From: Anaerolineales bacterium UBA4826
GTDB taxonomy: Bacteria > Chloroflexota > Anaerolineae > UBA4142
Assembly (NCBI GenBank): GCA_002400365.1
Contig: DHFK01000232.1
Span: 1,485-37,913 of the forward strand
DNA length: 36,429 nt
Reading direction: 5' to 3'
Part shown: positions 24,081-31,787 of the stretch, in pieces
Layout: each line of letters opens with the position of its first letter
How positions within the stretch are numbered: the stretch's first letter is position 1
Made by a program: the position numbers and the translations under genes
The notes under the pieces: generated by a model
Database searches by the model: none
Told to the model about the DNA's origin: nothing
The model's input: only the letters and a program-made list of their open reading frames with translations

Positions 24081-24103
24081 ATTCGCGTTATTCGCGGATC
24101 ATG
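24081..24103 (-). repeat. right inverted repeat of the GxxExxY cassette
   Basis: A perfect complement of 23594-23616, preceded on its inner side by TTCTATTCGCGAG. Its outer end supplies an ATG (24101) just before the ribosome binding site of tldE. Confidence 0.85.
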
Positions 24104-24115
24104 AAAAGGAAAAAT

Positions 24116-25462
24116 ATGAATAACCTAGACACCGTTCAACAAACAGTCGCGTTTGCGCGCGCCGCCGGCGCAGATGAAGCCGAAGCGTATCTCGCGCGCA
24201 CGCGCGTACTGACCATCGAAGTCGGCAACGGAGAAGTTGAAACGATCAAGCAAGCCGAAGACCTCGGACTCGCGGTGCGCGCGCTGGCCGGCAAGCGGAT
24301 GGGGCTGTCGTACGCGTCGGACTTGGATCAAGCCAGTCTGCACCGCGCGGCGGCGCGCGCGGTCCAAGTCGCGGAAGCATCGGATGCGGATGAGTTTATC
24401 GGCTTGGCTGACCCCGTCGCTGCGCCGAACGTCGAGGGCTACGACCCGGAGATGGCGCGACATTCCGCCGACGAAAAGATTGACCGCGCGTTTGCGATCG
24501 AGCGCGCGGCAAAAGAGTACGACCCGCGCATCGCGGTCACGCGGCGCGTCACGTACATGGAACGCGAATCGAACGAAGCGATTGCGAACTCGCGGGGGCT
24601 GGGCGCGGAACAACGCAACAACCTTTGCGGCGGCTTTGCACTAGTCGTCGCGCGCGCTGCCCAAGGACAGGAAATGGGCAGCGGTTCGGACGTGAAACGC
24701 CGTTACGCCGCGTTTGATCCTCAAGCCGTCGGTATCGAAGCGGCGGAAAAAGCGGTAGCGATGCTGGGCGCGACCAACGTATCCACACAGCGCGCGAGCA
24801 TTTTGCTCGAGCCAAAGATGACCGGCGCGTTTCTTGGCATCATCGCGAACCTCGTGCGCGCGGACAATGTCCAAAAGGCCAAGTCGCTTTTCGCCGGCAA
24901 AGTTGGCAAACCGGTCGCGGCAAAAGGCGTCACGCTCGTTGACGATGGCGCGTTTGCCGGCGCGCCCGGGATGCGCGCGTGGGATGACGAAGGCGTGCCG
25001 AGTCAGCGCACCGTCGTGATCGCAGACGGCGTCTTGCAGGGCTATCTCCACTCGACGTACACCGCGCGCAAAGCGAACGCGCGCTCGACGGGCAACGCGG
25101 CGCGGATGTCGTTCAAGTTGCCGCCGGACGCGATGCCGTCGAATTTTGCGCTCCGCGCCGGCAATGGCTCGCCGGACGCGCTGCGCGCCGGCATCGCGCG
25201 CGGGCTGTGGGTCAGAAATCTGATGAACCTGCACACCGCGAATCCCATCAGCGGCGAGTTCAGTTTCGGCGCGAATGGTCTGTGGATCGAGAATGGCAAG
25301 ATCGTCGGTCCGGTGCGCGGGGTGACGATTTCCGGCAATCTCACCGACTGGCTGCTGAACCTGCGCGGTATCGCGAACGACGTGACGTGGCAAGGCGCGA
25401 TGGGCATAAGCGTCGGCGCGCCGACGGTGTTGATCGAAGATGTGAGCATCGCGGGCAAGTGA
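24116..25462 (+). CDS. pmbA: TldE/PmbA, non-catalytic partner of TldD
   Basis: A 448-residue protein of the same fold as TldD but lacking the HExxxH zinc motif, as expected for TldE/PmbA. Typical stretches are AYLARTRVLTIEVGNGEVETI at the N-terminus, GVTLVDDGAFAGAPGMRAWDDEGVPSQRTVVI in the middle and NLMNLHTANPISGEFSFGANGLWIENG plus a GNLTDWLLNLRGIANDVTW end. The ATG at 24116 has AAGGA 5 bases upstream. An in-frame ATG at 24101 lies within the right inverted repeat and would add five residues, so the cassette may have replaced the native leader. A strong terminator follows. Confidence 0.92.
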   Translation: MNNLDTVQQTVAFARAAGADEAEAYLARTRVLTIEVGNGEVETIKQAEDLGLAVRALAGKRMGLSYASDLDQASLHRAAARAVQVAEASDADEFIGLADPVAAPNVEGYDPEMARHSADEKIDRAFAIERAAKEYDPRIAVTRRVTYMERESNEAIANSRGLGAEQRNNLCGGFALVVARAAQGQEMGSGSDVKRRYAAFDPQAVGIEAAEKAVAMLGATNVSTQRASILLEPKMTGAFLGIIANLVRADNVQKAKSLFAGKVGKPVAAKGVTLVDDGAFAGAPGMRAWDDEGVPSQRTVVIADGVLQGYLHSTYTARKANARSTGNAARMSFKLPPDAMPSNFALRAGNGSPDALRAGIARGLWVRNLMNLHTANPISGEFSFGANGLWIENGKIVGPVRGVTISGNLTDWLLNLRGIANDVTWQGAMGISVGAPTVLIEDVSIAGK

Positions 25463-25467
25463 AATGC

Positions 25468-25507
25468 AGACCTGGAAGGATTCGGAAACCTTCCAGGTCT
25501 TTGTTTC
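25468..25507 (+). terminator. Rho-independent terminator after pmbA
   Basis: AGACCTGGAAGG (25468-25479) pairs perfectly with 25489-25500 around a 9-base loop, followed by TTGTTT. Confidence 0.85.
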
Positions 25508-25615
25508 TAACGCTTTCTTAAGCATCCATCCGCGCCGCGAAGAAAATTCGTATGTATAATTGGGACAAGTTAAAAGGAAAAAGTGAAAAGCAAGAATCTG
25601 AAAGGACAGCACTCG

Positions 25616-26695
25616 ATGAGTGACCAGATAAGATTTTCGCGGCGCGAGGTCTTGCGCCTTGCAGTTTTTGGCGCGCTGACCGCGTTCCTCGCCGCGTGCC
25701 AGCGCGCGGTCGAACCATTGACCGGATCGAGCCAGCCGACACCTGCGCCGACCAAGGACAGCGTCTCCAAAGGCGCGCCGACGCCAGCCGCGCCATCGTC
25801 AGTCGCCGACAGCGTCCCGATCACGTCGAACCAGGATTTCTACACCGTAGCCGCCGGACCCGTGCCGCCGATTCCATCCGCTTGGAAACTGACGATCGCC
25901 GGGCTGGTGGACAAGCCGTTGACGCTGACGCTCGACGAGATCAAAGCGCTGCCGTCTGTCACCGAGATGCGCACGCTTGCCTGCATCTCCAACCCGGTTG
26001 GCGGCGATCTGATTTCGAATGCGGTGTGGAAAGCGGTGCGCTTGAAAGATTTGCTCGCGCTCGCCGGCGTCAAGTCGAACGCGCGTTACCTTAAACTTGA
26101 AGCGTTCGACGGCTGGAGCACCGGCATTCCGCTTGAACTCGGCGGGGACGATCACGCGCTGCTGGCGTACGAAATGAACGGCGCGCCGCTGCCGCGCGAT
26201 CACGGCGCGCCGCTGCGCTGTCTCTTTCCCGGTCGCTATGGAATGAAGCAACCCAAATGGCTTCAAACGATCACGCTCGTTGATCAAGAGTACATCGGCT
26301 ATTGGGAAAAGCAGGGCTGGTCGAACGAAGCCAGGGTTCGCCCGTTCTCGCGGATTGATTCGTCGCGAGACCTCGCGGTGATCAATGGTCCCACGTTCGC
26401 GTTATCCGGCATCGCGTACAGCGATGAGACCGGCTTGACAAAACTAGAAATTGGTTGGGACGATACGAACCAATGGCAGCCCGCCGAACTGACGCGCGGA
26501 CCATCGCCGTACACCTGGACGGTGTGGCGATGGACTGGCGACGCGCTGCCGCTCGGTCGGCACACACTGTCCGCGCGCGCGACGGATGGGCGCGGGCAAA
26601 CGCAAACGCGCGGGGCGGTGTTCAACCTGCTCGGCGGCACGTTTCCGAATGGCACGGATCAGATGCACTCGATTGTGTTGGAGTTCAGGGGGTGA
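25616..26695 (+). CDS. exported molybdopterin-dependent oxidoreductase (sulfite-oxidase/YedY superfamily)
   Basis: A 359-residue protein. The N-terminus has a twin-arginine-like sequence SRREVLRLAVFGALTAFLAAC that also ends in a lipobox (LAAC), so it may be a Tat-exported lipoprotein. A Pro/Ala/Ser linker follows. The molybdopterin domain runs from about residue 75 to 240, with the likely Mo ligand Cys at about 123 (TLACISNPVGGDLISNAVW) and HGAPLRCLFPGRYGMKQPKWL. The last 100 residues form an Ig-like Mo-co dimerisation domain. The ATG at 25616 has AGGA 9 bases upstream. The electron partner is probably the cytochrome encoded 24 bp downstream. The substrate (sulfite, methionine sulfoxide or another oxo-compound) cannot be decided. 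Confidence 0.85.
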   Translation: MSDQIRFSRREVLRLAVFGALTAFLAACQRAVEPLTGSSQPTPAPTKDSVSKGAPTPAAPSSVADSVPITSNQDFYTVAAGPVPPIPSAWKLTIAGLVDKPLTLTLDEIKALPSVTEMRTLACISNPVGGDLISNAVWKAVRLKDLLALAGVKSNARYLKLEAFDGWSTGIPLELGGDDHALLAYEMNGAPLPRDHGAPLRCLFPGRYGMKQPKWLQTITLVDQEYIGYWEKQGWSNEARVRPFSRIDSSRDLAVINGPTFALSGIAYSDETGLTKLEIGWDDTNQWQPAELTRGPSPYTWTVWRWTGDALPLGRHTLSARATDGRGQTQTRGAVFNLLGGTFPNGTDQMHSIVLEFRG

Positions 26696-26719
26696 AGGCA
26701 GAAGGCAAAAGGATGAAGG

Positions 26720-27331
26720 ATGAAGACGGAGATTTCGCTTAGCCTTCATCCCTCACGATGGCTTGCGCTCGGCGCGCTCATTGCCTTTGCCGCGGGCATC
26801 GGCGGCGTGGCGTATGTCTCATATCAAGAACAGGACGATCGCTTTTGCGTCTCATGCCATACCCAGCCGGAGATGGAATACTTGGCGCGCAATTTGCGCG
26901 CGGATGAAAGGCAAGCCGCCGAGGACCTGGCATCGTTTCATCATCGCAAAAAGCAGGTGCGCTGCATTGATTGTCATGTGGGTGAAGGATTCCTCGGCCG
27001 CGCGACAGTTCTCTCGCTCGCTGCCTGGGACGCGTTCAAACATCACGCCGGCATCGCGCGGCAACCCGCGGCGATCGTTTTTCCGGTCCAGAATGAAGCG
27101 TGTATCAAATGCCACGCGCAAGACGTCCAAAAGCCGGGCTTTGAGAACCACGAACACAACAAGTACTCCGACCCGAAAGAATCGCCCCCATTCATTCGCT
27201 GCACCGATTGCCACGTCACGCATCGCCCCGGCGACGAACGCACCGCATTCCAGTTTCGCGACGCGATTTTTCCAAAGTGCGAGTACTGCCACGTGACGAT
27301 GGGACGCGGACCGCGCGGGCTAGCCAAATAG
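26720..27331 (+). CDS. membrane-anchored pentaheme cytochrome c (NapC/NirT-like)
   Basis: A 203-residue protein with one N-terminal membrane helix (about residues 13-33, WLALGALIAFAAGIGGVAYV) and five C-x-x-C-H haem motifs: CVSCH, CIDCH, CIKCH, CTDCH and CEYCH. NapC/NirT proteins usually pass electrons from quinol to periplasmic reductases and mostly have four haems, so five is slightly unusual. The periplasmic side faces the product of the upstream molybdopterin enzyme. The ATG at 26720 has AAGG just upstream. A 20-bp perfect hairpin follows the gene, and the next gene is convergent. Confidence 0.88.
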   Translation: MKTEISLSLHPSRWLALGALIAFAAGIGGVAYVSYQEQDDRFCVSCHTQPEMEYLARNLRADERQAAEDLASFHHRKKQVRCIDCHVGEGFLGRATVLSLAAWDAFKHHAGIARQPAAIVFPVQNEACIKCHAQDVQKPGFENHEHNKYSDPKESPPFIRCTDCHVTHRPGDERTAFQFRDAIFPKCEYCHVTMGRGPRGLAK

Positions 27332-27339
27332 AGGAGAGC

Positions 27340-27389
27340 TGAAAGAGGAGAGAGGAAAGTGGCTTTCATCTTTCCTCTCTCCTCTTTCA
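27340..27389. terminator. perfect 20-bp hairpin between convergent cytochrome and thiolase genes
   Basis: The left arm 27340-27359 (GAAAGAGGAGAGAGGAAAG plus one T) pairs exactly with 27370-27389, with a 10-base loop. It is probably a bidirectional terminator and is made of GAGGAGA words like other repeats here. Confidence 0.7.
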
Positions 27390-27413
27390 TCACCCGACTA
27401 GGCGACCACGCGA

Positions 27414-28616
27414 CTATCCGACCTTCACCACCCACGCCATCGCAGTGTCGCCCGCCGCGCAGCCGGTGAACAAGCCGTACCCACCGCCGACCAGCGCGAG
27501 TTCTTCGATCAGTTCGATCATCAGCCGCGTCCCGGTCGGTCCCTGGGGGTGACCGAAAATCAGCGATGAGCCGTAGTGATTCATCGCTTCGGGCTTGACG
27601 CCGGTCTGCTCGCAAAAATAAATGTCGTTGACCGCGAACGGATTGTGTGTCTTGATCGCGCGCACATCGCCGACTTGCATCCCCGCATTGTCGAGCGCGT
27701 TCTTCGCCGCTGGCACGACTGCTTGCGCCATAAATCCCTTTTTCGCACGCGCGGAGCCGACCGCGAGCAACTGCACTGTGATTCTCGCGTCGCGGCTCAA
27801 CTCCTTTGCTTTTTCGCGCGTCGTGACGATCATCGCCGCGTTGCCGTCGGCGGGAAACGTCTGCCCGCCGTACGTCACCGTGCCGCCATCGAGCACCGGT
27901 TTGAGTTTCGCGAGTCCTTCGCGCGTCGTCGCAAAAACACCTTCGTCGTCCTTCACCGTCGCCAAGACTTTGCGCCCTGACGTGTCTTTCACTTCGACCG
28001 GCGTCACCATATAGCGGCGATGAAACGCGGCGTCGTCTTTGAGCGCGTCCTGATACTGCGAATAGCGCAGGAGCATCATCGCGTCCTGTTGTTCTTTCGT
28101 GATGTCTGATTCGCGCGCGACGTTCTCCGCGGTTTGGATCATCGCGTTCTTGGCGTACGGATCGAAATTGAAATTATCCCACACCCAGTCTTCGGCGTCG
28201 CCTTTGCCGCCCGGTCCCAGCGGATTCGGGTAATAAATGTGCGGACCGTTGCTGCAGCGATCCAGCGTTACCGTGAGGATCGCGCGGTTTGCGCCGGTTT
28301 CGATTTCAAACGCAGACGACGCAATGACGCGCGCGCTCGTCGCGCACGCCTGCGACAGGGTCGGGCCCGTGATGCCGGCGGCGCCGATCGTCGCCGCGAG
28401 CCAGGGCGCGCCGTAAAACGAATGTTTCTGCGGTACGGTCATGCCCAGGAAGAGCGCGTCGAAAGTCTCCGGCGCGATGTTGCGCTCTTTCAGCGCGCGC
28501 ATCGCGACCTCGCCCGCGAGCGCAATGGGATGTGCATTCGCAAAGTTTCCTTGCCAGCGCACAAATGGCGTGCTCCAATACCCACCGTACGGAACAAAGA
28601 CATTGTTGAATCTCAT
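27414..28616 (-). CDS. thiolase family protein (acetyl-CoA acetyltransferase-like)
   Basis: A 400-residue thiolase-fold protein. The nucleophile Cys lies in LSQACATSARVIASSAFEI, and a catalytic His lies in SLIFGHPQGPTGTRLM. The C-terminal Cys region reads YGLFTGCAAGDTAMAWVV where thiolases usually have C-x-G-G-G. The protein either cleaves 3-ketoacyl-CoA or acts as a related condensing enzyme. It is the last gene of the leftward AOR cluster, 41 bp after the ferredoxin gene, so it may process an acyl-CoA derived from an acid made by AOR. That is an inference. The start has AGGAG 6 bases upstream. Confidence 0.85.
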   Translation of the reverse strand: MRFNNVFVPYGGYWSTPFVRWQGNFANAHPIALAGEVAMRALKERNIAPETFDALFLGMTVPQKHSFYGAPWLAATIGAAGITGPTLSQACATSARVIASSAFEIETGANRAILTVTLDRCSNGPHIYYPNPLGPGGKGDAEDWVWDNFNFDPYAKNAMIQTAENVARESDITKEQQDAMMLLRYSQYQDALKDDAAFHRRYMVTPVEVKDTSGRKVLATVKDDEGVFATTREGLAKLKPVLDGGTVTYGGQTFPADGNAAMIVTTREKAKELSRDARITVQLLAVGSARAKKGFMAQAVVPAAKNALDNAGMQVGDVRAIKTHNPFAVNDIYFCEQTGVKPEAMNHYGSSLIFGHPQGPTGTRLMIELIEELALVGGGYGLFTGCAAGDTAMAWVVKVG

Positions 28617-28637
28617 TTTGGCTCCTGTTCTTCAATC

Positions 28638-28680
28638 GTAAAACATAATTGCGTGAATTACGTTTCACGTTTTACGTTTT
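28638..28680. repeat. CGTTTCACGTTTTACG word repeat
   Basis: CGTAAAAC (28639 onward) can pair with GTTTTACG (28669 onward), and words such as ACGTTTCACGTTTTACGTTT are in tandem. It encodes the last residues of the ferredoxin (QNVKRET) and fills the gap to the thiolase gene. Confidence 0.45.
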
Positions 28681-29098
28681 GGACTCCCGCCTCCGCCCAC
28701 ATTAACGCCTCCGTCGGACAAACCGTCACACACGCCGGCGCAGCGCGGTCGGGGCAGAGATCACATTTGCGCGCGACCTGGATTTCGAGATCGCGCGCGA
28801 TCGCGTCGTAGGGGCAAACCATCACACACATCCAACAGCCCACGCAGCGCGACGCATCGAGCCGCACGACGCCGTTCGCGTCGCGTTCGATGCAGCCGGT
28901 CATGCACGCATCCATGCACGGCGCGGGATCGCAGTGGCGGCAGAGCGATTGAAATTCGTACCGCGCGTAGAGATTTTGCCGTACGATGATCGCGCCCTTG
29001 CGCGGGTTGGCGACGCCGAACTTGGTCGTCGCGCACGCGATCGAGCACAGTTTGCAGCCCGTGCAGAGGTCGGGGTTGGCGTAGATTTGTTTCATCAT
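28658..29098 (-). CDS. four-cluster ferredoxin, probable electron-transfer subunit of AOR
   Basis: A 146-residue protein with 16 cysteines in four groups: CTGCKLCSIAC, CRHCDPAPCMDAC, CVGCWMCVMVC and CDLCPDRAAPACVTVC. This is the layout of HycB/DmsB-like proteins binding four [4Fe-4S] clusters. In NAD-linked AOR complexes such as that of Aromatoleum, a protein of this type links the tungsten subunit to the FAD subunit, and it is directly downstream of the AOR gene here. The start at 29098 has no strong ribosome binding site; a second Met follows immediately. Confidence 0.88.
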   Translation of the reverse strand: MMKQIYANPDLCTGCKLCSIACATTKFGVANPRKGAIIVRQNLYARYEFQSLCRHCDPAPCMDACMTGCIERDANGVVRLDASRCVGCWMCVMVCPYDAIARDLEIQVARKCDLCPDRAAPACVTVCPTEALMWAEAGVQNVKRET

Positions 29099-29117
29099 GT
29101 AGACTCCATTATCTTTG

Positions 29118-29172
29118 TCGCCACAGAGAACACAGAGGTCACAGAGAATAATCCCTGTGTCCTCTGTGGCTT
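29118..29172. repeat. interspersed palindrome of the CCACAGAG/CTCTGTGG family, copy 2
   Basis: GCCACAGAG (29120-29128) pairs with CTCTGTGGC (29162-29170). It lies between the AOR and ferredoxin genes and abuts the AOR stop codon, so it could lower downstream expression. Confidence 0.75.
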
Positions 29173-31021
29173 AAAGGGCTTCAAACTCCGCTACGCGCTC
29201 CCGCGGCGGCTGTCCTTCCTTGTCCCAGCCGTGCAACGCGTAGAACTCGTCGAGCATCTGTGCGAACTGCGCGCGGTCAATGTGATGCCCTTGGGTCTTG
29301 CGCCCGGTCATTGTTTCGTCGAAATAACGCGCGGGCAGCGTGTCGTCTTTGCGCGTGATGCCTTCGCGCATGTTGATGACGCGTTCCAAGTCCACCACGC
29401 GCCGACCGACATTCACCAGTTCTTCCTTCGAAAACTCCAAGCCGGTCGCGAGGTAAATCAGTTCGCGGAAATGATCGTAATTCAAATTGCGCGGACTGTT
29501 GAACCCGTGACAGATGAACTTGCAGATGCCGACGCAATCCACGACGGCGTAGATCGTCTCGCTAAAAGTGACGACGACGGCTTTGCTGCGGTACGAGGTT
29601 GGGTTGGGATCGACCGGCTGTCCATAAACCTGTTGGGTGAATTCCGCCGGCAGATCGAAGATCTCCAGCGTGGGGCGACTGCGCAGATGATCTGCGCCGC
29701 GCGACGACGTCGCGATGCCGAGCGCGAATCCTTTCAGGTAGCGCACGTCGTGCGGGTCGGACTGCGGCAGCCCTTTGATCGCAATGAGAAAACCTTCCGC
29801 GCCCGGGAAGCGATCCACCAAACGACTCCCTTCCGCAAGCAGATCGCCCAAGCCGCGCCGCGCGGCGATGTCGTAGATCAACCGCTTGAGCGTCGCGTAA
29901 TCGCCAAAGCGCAGTTCCTTGCCGTCAGTCATTTTCTTGTCCAACATGCCGCGCTCGTACAACTCAATCGCCCACGCGAGATACGTGCCGACTGAAGACA
30001 CATCGAGACCCAGTTCGTTGACGATGTTCTGCAATTCGATGACCTGCGCCGTGTCCGACACACCAATATTTGCACCGACCAACACCTCGGACGTGTACTC
30101 GGGACCTTCACCGCCCAGAGAATTGCGATGGCGGCAATGCACGACGCAGCCCGCGCAACTCAGCATCTTGTCCACGTAGTGGTGAATCTCTTCCGCGTTC
30201 AACGTATCTTCGAACGTCGTCTTCTGGCTGTTGTGCGTGCGAATCGCGCCGAGGTAATTGCTCACGTCGTACAACAACGGCGTGCCGACGCGCCCCAAGA
30301 CCTGGATCACTTTCGATTGCTGCAAGTACTTTCGCAGTTCGACCGCTTTGGCGAAAAACTCTTCGGGATGCGCGAGCGGCAGACCGCGATTGCCGCGCGC
30401 GACAACCGCTTTGAGATTTTTCGATCCCCACACCGCGCCGGTGCCGCAGCGTCCCGCCGAGTTCTTCAGCCCGTAGCGCGTCGCGGCATAGCGTACCTGG
30501 TTCTCGCCCGCCGTGCCGATCAATTCGACTTCGACATCCGCGCCGAGAGCGTTCTTAAAGCGCGTGGTCGCCTCGGTGCAATTCGTGCCCCAATATCCTT
30601 GCGCGTCGCGGATCTCGACACGCCCATCTTCGACATAGAGATAGACGGGCTTGTCGGCTTTGCCGGTGATGAGTAGGCGATCGATCCCGGCGTAGCGCAG
30701 CTCCGGACCCAAAAAGCCGCCGATGTTCGAATCGCCGAGGATGCCGGATTCCGGCGATTTCGTCGTGACGCTATGACGACCCGAGTTCGGCGCGCCGGTG
30801 CCGGTGAGGATACCGGTGCCGAGGATGAGCGGATTCGCCGGCGCGAGCGCGTCCGTATTCGGCTTCAAGTATTTGTAGAGATAGTACATATTCAGCCCGC
30901 GCCCGCCCACGAACTTGCGCACGACGTCCGGCGGCGTTTCGCTGATTTCGACGCGGCGCGTCGTCAGGTCAACGTGCGCCAATGTTGCGAGCGGACGCGG
31001 TGTGATGGGTGTATGTTTCAT
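29171..31021 (-). CDS. tungsten-dependent aldehyde:ferredoxin oxidoreductase (AOR)
   Basis: A 616-residue AOR-family protein that oxidises aldehydes to acids, or reduces acids, through a bis-tungstopterin and one [4Fe-4S] cluster. The N-terminal domain has VDLTTRRVEI, FVGGRGLNMYYLY and PANPLILGTGILTGTGAPNSGRHSVTTKSP. GRCGTGAVWGSKNLKAVV marks the pterin domain. The cluster ligands are CAGCVVHCRH at about residue 290 and the fourth Cys in CVGICKF at about residue 500. Length and motif order are typical. The start has AAGGAG 7 bases upstream. It lies in the leftward cluster with ferredoxin, FAD protein and MoaD-like carrier. Substrate range (aliphatic or aromatic) is not readable. Confidence 0.93.
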   Translation of the reverse strand: MKHTPITPRPLATLAHVDLTTRRVEISETPPDVVRKFVGGRGLNMYYLYKYLKPNTDALAPANPLILGTGILTGTGAPNSGRHSVTTKSPESGILGDSNIGGFLGPELRYAGIDRLLITGKADKPVYLYVEDGRVEIRDAQGYWGTNCTEATTRFKNALGADVEVELIGTAGENQVRYAATRYGLKNSAGRCGTGAVWGSKNLKAVVARGNRGLPLAHPEEFFAKAVELRKYLQQSKVIQVLGRVGTPLLYDVSNYLGAIRTHNSQKTTFEDTLNAEEIHHYVDKMLSCAGCVVHCRHRNSLGGEGPEYTSEVLVGANIGVSDTAQVIELQNIVNELGLDVSSVGTYLAWAIELYERGMLDKKMTDGKELRFGDYATLKRLIYDIAARRGLGDLLAEGSRLVDRFPGAEGFLIAIKGLPQSDPHDVRYLKGFALGIATSSRGADHLRSRPTLEIFDLPAEFTQQVYGQPVDPNPTSYRSKAVVVTFSETIYAVVDCVGICKFICHGFNSPRNLNYDHFRELIYLATGLEFSKEELVNVGRRVVDLERVINMREGITRKDDTLPARYFDETMTGRKTQGHHIDRAQFAQMLDEFYALHGWDKEGQPPRERVAEFEAL

Positions 31022-31056
31022 AGAATCTCCTTCATGGTTTTGTGCTGCTATTTCTG

Positions 31057-31085
31057 TTGCGAAACCTGCTTGCCTGTGCTATAAT
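31057..31085 (+). promoter_or_regulatory. promoter of the toxin-antitoxin-like pair
   Basis: TTGCGA at 31057-31062, a 17-bp spacer and a perfect TATAAT at 31080-31085. The leader before the ATG at 31106 is only about 14 nt. Confidence 0.65.
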
Positions 31086-31105
31086 CTCGCTTGAGAGTCA
31101 ACTTG

Positions 31106-31489
31106 ATGAATCCGACGATAGCCGAACGCAAGATTCTCTGGACCGTCTCCGACCCGCGCGGGCTGACGATTTCGCTGGCTGAAGATGTATGGCAAAGCCA
31201 CCTTGCTTATCGTCCAGAACTTGCCACGCATTTCGACGCGGTACGGCTTGCCTGCCAAGACCCGGATGCCATCTACTTCGACCCTGATTCAACGGCGGAC
31301 AAGACGCCAGGAACGCGAGTCTATTGGTACTACAAAGGCGGGCTATTGACAGGCAAGTTCGCCAAAAACTGGGTTGCGGCGATAGTCAAGGTTGTTATCG
31401 AATCTAGAAACACGCGACGTGGCTATGTTGAAACCGCAATGCTTCCGCGACGTGTTCTAAAGAGGCTGGTGATAGAATGGAAAAAATGA
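31106..31489 (+). CDS. small protein, possible toxin of a two-gene module
   Basis: A 127-residue protein (ERKILWTVSDPRGLTISLAE, then HLAYRPELATHFDAVRLACQDPDAIYFD, KTPGTRVYWYYKGG, VAAIVKVVIES, YVETAMLPRR). The order helix, R-P-E-L, D-P-D-A-I, Y-W-Y, V-V-K-V-V, Y-V-x-T-A resembles small PBECR-like or related nuclease-toxin families whose partner is often a DUF2283 protein. Direct homology is not proven. The next gene overlaps by 13 bases. The pair runs against the surrounding AOR cluster and has its own promoter, as expected of a self-contained accessory module. Confidence 0.6.
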   Translation: MNPTIAERKILWTVSDPRGLTISLAEDVWQSHLAYRPELATHFDAVRLACQDPDAIYFDPDSTADKTPGTRVYWYYKGGLLTGKFAKNWVAAIVKVVIESRNTRRGYVETAMLPRRVLKRLVIEWKK

Positions 31490-31767
31490 AAATCACGGAC
31501 TATCACTATTATCCCGAGAGCGATGAACTCGATCTCGTCATCAATGTAGACAAACCGCGTCCTGCGATCTCCGTGCCCCTCGAAGATGAATTCTTTTTCC
31601 TGCGGGTTGATCCGGAAACTGACGAAATTGTCGGCGCGACAATCCTAAACGTCAGTCGCTGGTTCGCTCAACTCGCGCATGTCTTCGCAGTCCGGGCTTT
31701 CGACGACACAGATGTGCATCTCCTTCTCGAAAAGAAAGTCGAAACGCTTGCGCTTCAGCGCGCCTAA
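31477..31767 (+). CDS. DUF2283-like small protein, possible antitoxin partner
   Basis: A 96-residue protein beginning MEKMKITDYHYYPESDELDLVIN, with key features the Y-Y-P-E-S-D-E-L pattern of DUF2283. It then has DEFFFLRVDPETDEIVGATILNVSRWF. The start at 31477 overlaps the upstream gene; an alternative ATG at 31486 gives an ATGA overlap with its stop. Such overlaps are usual in toxin-antitoxin pairs. No DNA-binding domain is seen. The role is inferred from context only. Confidence 0.65.
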   Translation: MEKMKITDYHYYPESDELDLVINVDKPRPAISVPLEDEFFFLRVDPETDEIVGATILNVSRWFAQLAHVFAVRAFDDTDVHLLLEKKVETLALQRA

Positions 31768-31787
31768 TTCCGTCGCTAACCTCCCAA

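Larger units (their letters stand above)
23594..24103. mobile_element. putative GxxExxY cassette bounded by 23-bp perfect inverted repeats
   Basis: The left end 23594-23616 (beginning CATGATCCGCGAATAACGCG) is exactly complementary to the right end 24081-24103. Between them lies only the GxxExxY gene. The cassette sits precisely between tldD and tldE, genes that are otherwise adjacent and co-transcribed. No transposase is encoded and no clear target duplication is seen (left flank AATAA, right flank AAAAG). A related repeat occurs at 10417-10450. Confidence 0.6.

Noticed and set aside
23589..24108. Classical insertion sequence at the GxxExxY gene
   Set aside because: There is no transposase and no target duplication, so it is only called a putative cassette.
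25555..25560. TATAAT upstream of the molybdopterin oxidoreductase gene
   Set aside because: No -35 match at a suitable distance, so it was not called as a promoter.
24641..25612. Leftward 323-codon frame
   Set aside because: Shadow of pmbA with Arg/His-rich composition.
28934..29995. Rightward 353-codon frame
   Set aside because: Shadow of the AOR and ferredoxin genes.
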